Source: Allodiplogaster sudhausi
Taxonomy: Eukaryota; Nematoda; Chromadorea; Rhabditida; Diplogasteridae
Reading direction: 5' to 3'
Assembly: GCA_945643635.1 (NCBI GenBank)
Contig: CALZFC010000097.1
Coordinates: 111,001-175,000 of the forward strand
DNA length: 64,000 bases
Part shown: in pieces, positions 60,972 to 64,000 of the stretch
Position numbering within the stretch: position 1 is the stretch's first letter
How the letters are laid out: each line of letters begins with the position of its first letter
Position numbers and translations under genes: made by a program
The notes under the pieces: generated by a model
Told to the model about the DNA's origin: nothing
Seen by the model: the letters and a program-made list of their open reading frames with translations, nothing else
Database searches by the model: none

Positions 60972-61712
60972 TCACTTTCGCCCGGCATACGCATTACCTG
61001 CTGGGGGAGCGAAACCTAAAATAGTTTTATTTTTATTTAGTTTTTCTTCTTCTTTCAATTCCCAAAAAAATCAATCATCCATTCCCTTGCAAGGAGACAG
61101 ACCCAAACTTCGGAACAATTATCCATGCAAGCATGTCCATTCAACATTACCTCCGCCAATTGGCGCTGGCGGCGGCAAGTAGGCTTGCGGTAGTGGCGGC
61201 GGTGGAGCAATAGGAAGTGGCGCCGGTGGGGGCCCGACCGCGTAGCCGCCACCAATCGGGCCGCCGTGCCCCCCACCGAAACCGCCACCGTAACCGCCTC
61301 CACCGAATCCTCCTCCGCCGCCACAAGGAGGCGGCGGTGGAGCACCGCAGCCGCACGGAGGAGGGCATGGCGGAGGACACGGCGGTGGCAGCGGAGGGGC
61401 GCAGCCACTGAGTGTTTTTTAATAAAGAAAATGATCGGGGGAACCTTTTCGATTGCATAACTTAAAAAATATTATTTATTTATCTTAATCAAGTTGTAAG
61501 TGGCTTTGGCGTGTATTTCATTGAGAACTATGAAATAAAATAGCCATTTTTAAAATAAAATTTTTAAAAGGCCAGAAAACCCCAGACCATCCGGCGGGCG
61601 CAGGTGGTGGCGGAGGTTTCGGGAGCAGCGAGGCCAGCAGCTCAGGCGGGAGGAAGAAGGCATCCGAAGCAGTGAAGGCTAGCACGGCGAGCACGAGCAC
61701 AGAGCGAAGCAT
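60972..61712 (-). CDS. secreted Cys/Gly/Pro-rich protein, family member 5
   Basis: Exons 61712-61588, 61407-61151 and 61015-60972 (141 aa), phases 2 and 1. Signal peptide MLRSVLVLAVLAFTA, then SDAFFLPPELL and a Pro stretch. Exon 2 has CGCAPPLPPPCPPPCPPPCG, CGGGGGFGGGGYGGGFGGG, PIGGGYAVG and a Pro/Leu stretch. The last exon encodes FAPPAGNAYAGRK. ATTCAG lies 9 nt before the ATG. It is the shortest complete member and nearest to member 4. Confidence 0.88.
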
Positions 61713-61903
61713 GACGAGCGGCTGAATAAATCAGGAAAAAAACAATATCCGAATTTGGCTGAATAATAGATGTTCGATATGTCATCGAGATTGCAAATGA
61801 TATAATGATGTGAGCAATGATATAGCGAGGCAGCGAGGTCGGAAGCTCTGAACATTCAGGGCACTTTCAGTGTTGTGTGGATATGCCGATTGTCATCGGC
61901 CGT

Positions 61904-61911
61904 CTTTTATA
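61904..61911 (-). promoter_or_regulatory. TATA box of family member 5
   Basis: Minus-strand TATAAAAG within GGCGTATAAAAGACG, 192 bp upstream of the ATG. Confidence 0.55.
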
Positions 61912-62689
61912 CGCCTCCGACCCAGTCTTGTTCTTCAAGTGGAATTGTTGTTTTGAGACGGAAAGGCACATGGCACGAGAGAGTTCCAAATTAGGCGCTG
62001 TTATAGTTTGCTTTGAAGTGAGAGTGTAAGGGATAGACAGAGATAAAGCGAACAAGAGAGATTGAGAGAGTGAGAGAGAGAGAGAGCGAGAGCGAGAGAA
62101 CGAGATATTGAGAAAGTCTTTGAGATAGCATAGAAAAAAAGGAAAGCCGAAAAGAAAAGCCCACTGACCCTTGATATGATAAAATAGTTTGCAAATTCAA
62201 ATCGCATTGTTTTCGGGGACGAATTCAACGAGGCGGAAGAGAACCTGGCCATTCATTCATCTCTCTATCGTGATCTACAAACATGCATCCAAGCAATCCA
62301 CGTCTTTCTTCTTCTCCTCTAGCTATACTCATTATGCTCGTAGCCCCCTTTCAAACCTCTATCATACCTGATTTCTTCTGTAATTATGATGTTATAAATA
62401 CTGTTCATACCATGCGAATCATCAATGTTACCCTGTTGCTTATGTTATAGGTTAAGTCCATCGAGTATTGCAGTCAATTACATATTTCTTTCTTTAATTT
62501 TTCTTTGTTTATAAAATAATATTTTGTTATCATGTTACGTGAGATAAAATTGTAAACATTATTTAATCGATAGAGTGTAAATACAAAAGTCGCTTATTTT
62601 CCACCGTTATTGTTCTCATTATTTGATGATCTTAATTGTCTTTAGAGCTCCTGACATGAGGTCGCTGATGGGAGTATCTGACAGTGACT

Positions 62690-62770
62690 CTGCTCGTCAC
62701 CGGATCCGAACCAAGCCATTTCGCGTTCAAGTCGGGATGTTTTAGTCATTACGCCATCGCACACACAGGA
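62690..62770 (-). other. tRNA-derived sequence, possible SINE head
   Basis: The minus strand holds TGGCGTAATGA (A-box-like), ACTTGAACG (anticodon-loop-like) and GGTTCGGATCC (B box). The T stem pairs CTTGG with CCGGT apart from one end pair. Acceptor ends do not pair, so it is not a working tRNA. A body of unknown extent may continue to about 62640. Confidence 0.4.
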
Positions 62771-63593
62771 TTGGCAACAAATTGGATAGCCAATTGACAA
62801 GGGACTGCGAAAAAAAGGATTATTCCTGTCCATTGAAATTAGCAAAAATTCCAAAATTCTTATGAGAGAGATTGTTTGTAATTTTTCGAATTCGAAGATG
62901 GTGTGACAGCACATAGAAAAATATATGGTTAAATATGCATTATAAAACGGTTTGACATATAACTATTGTCAAACTCCGAATTCTTGATTGCTCTCATGTA
63001 TTCTCATCTTCATCAACTGTAACAACAACAACTGCAATATACATAGATATCTACGAGATTCTTTGTATATTTAAGCCATTTTTAGTTACATTTTAATTAT
63101 TCCATTAATTTTTCTATTTTCACCGTTTTTATCTATTTTCTCCTTATAACAGCAGAATACTTTGAAATATGATGATCATAAAAGTAAAAAAGTATGTTTG
63201 CCTCAAAGCATTATTCGATTGCTGAACAGTTCGGGAGTACAATATGTGGCGATAACATGACCAATGAGGGTCAGCCGATGTGCGTTTAAAACTTACCCCA
63301 ATATGCAGAATGTGATTGTGCAATACAAATTGAACATAAAGTAAAAATATTGTCATTAAGTTATTCTCTGTTGCATCGTACATGTTCGACTTTTTGTGAG
63401 AAGAACTGTTTATCGTTCGGGAAAGGACATAAATTATACGGTCAATATTACGGAAAAGAAGAGAGAAATTGTTTGTTGTGTTTTGTTGTTGTAGAAGCAG
63501 CCAAAGAAGACGGCCATTTAATAAAGCAAGCAGATCGGTCGCGAAGGAAGCAACAGCCGAAAGAGAAGAAGAATCTTTTGAGGTGCGTTTTAC

Positions 63594-63652
63594 TAATATT
63601 ACTAGACATTTTACGAATATTACTAGACATTCTACCAATATTACTAGTTCCA
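63594..63652. repeat. 21-bp tandem repeat, about three copies
   Basis: Units of AATATTACTAGACATT(T/C)TAC; the last copy diverges to TAGTTCC. Confidence 0.85.
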
Positions 63653-63727
63653 CTACAACTATTTCGCGTGTGATTGACTTGGATGGTTGTGACAACTTCT
63701 TCTCCTTCTTTTCTAGTTTTCCTCTTC

Positions 63728-64000
63728 TTATCCGGCGTACGATCCGCCGCCGATAGGTCCTGAAATATTGCTTGTTTTTTTAAAAATGTACTCTGATATT
63801 TTGTTTGATTAATTCTTTATATAATAATGATTAATGTTAAAATAAGAAATATCTCTCACCACCGCCGATTGGTCCGCCACCAATTGGTCCACCACCGATC
63901 GGTCCACCGCCGATAGGACCAGCAGAGTAGCCACCACCGCCGCCAATAGGCGCTGGAGGCGGGAAGGAAGGCGCGGGGCCGAAGGAGGGAGCGGGCGCAA
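63728..64000 (-). CDS. secreted Gly/Pro-rich protein, family member 6 (5' part off the window)
   Basis: The last exon 63759-63728 encodes PIGGGSYAG and the stop; the previous exon 64000-63860 has PAPSFGPAPSFPPP, GGGGGYSAG and four (PIGGG) units, and runs off the right edge. The intron phase (1) matches the other members. The tail is shorter than GNAYAGK. Signal peptide and Cys-rich part should lie beyond the window. Confidence 0.75.

Larger units (their letters stand above)
61912..63727. other. region between members 5 and 6
   Basis: GA array at 62055-62105, a tRNA-derived sequence near 62700 and a short tandem repeat near 63594. A minus-strand frame of 183 codons (63144-63695) has no recognisable domain and overlaps that repeat; I do not call it a gene. 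Confidence 0.55.

Noticed and set aside
63144..63695. 183-codon minus-strand frame
   Set aside because: It overlaps a 21-bp tandem repeat, lacks any recognisable domain and shows no splice or start context.
37498..64000. Identification of the Cys/Gly-rich proteins as ground-like or hedgehog-related proteins
   Set aside because: Signal peptide and low-complexity part are similar in style, but the C-terminal ground-like domain with its cysteine pattern is absent.

Overview
The window looks like intron-rich nematode DNA, from a species I cannot name. Several genes have a 3' splice-site-like AG within about 12 nt of the start codon, as expected for spliced-leader trans-splicing. One gene is a serpentine receptor of nematode type. 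A BEL/Pao retroelement carries a phlebovirus-like glycoprotein region, as known from nematode Cer elements. (CT)n/(GA)n microsatellites fill introns and intergenic DNA and create many false open frames rich in Leu/Ser, Arg/Glu or Lys.

Region 1 (1-18.4 kb): the 5' two thirds of an indoleamine 2,3-dioxygenase gene (minus), a 19-exon beta-glucuronidase gene (plus; 655 aa; catalytic residues E447, Y504 and E540), a convergent 16-exon SLC17/sialin-like transporter gene (minus) with a tRNA-Val(AAC) inside one intron, and the start of an unidentified plus-strand gene with a CHPDK motif. Beta-glucuronidase releases glucuronate in lysosomes and sialin-type carriers export it, so these neighbours may be functionally linked.

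Region 2 (19.6-33 kb): a tandem duplication carrying two kynureninase copies. Copy 1 keeps every exon but has a broken splice donor and a broken splice acceptor near its 3' end. Copy 2 has sound ends but lost exons 5-8, including the PLP-lysine exon; a 464-bp (AAAG)n tract lies at the deletion. With the dioxygenase 18 kb away, two steps of tryptophan-kynurenine catabolism sit close together.

Region 3 (33.2-64 kb): a seven-TM receptor gene, a 55-codon two-exon gene, a partial gene at 41.9-42.2 kb, and a family of at least six minus-strand genes. These encode secreted Cys/Gly/Pro-rich proteins with one shared plan: signal peptide, (D/N/E)(A/S)F(L/F), CGGGCGGG blocks, Pro-rich or GG-rich body, and a tail like GNAYAGK. 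Intron phases are shared and the five complete members have a TATA-like box 190-460 bp upstream. Between members lies a 7.5-kb BEL/Pao element with 280-bp LTRs whose reverse transcriptase runs straight into the envelope-like region, without RNase H or integrase.

Three introns, one in the dioxygenase gene and two in the transporter gene, keep frame only if they end in CCG instead of CAG. This is the most unusual molecular signal in the window.
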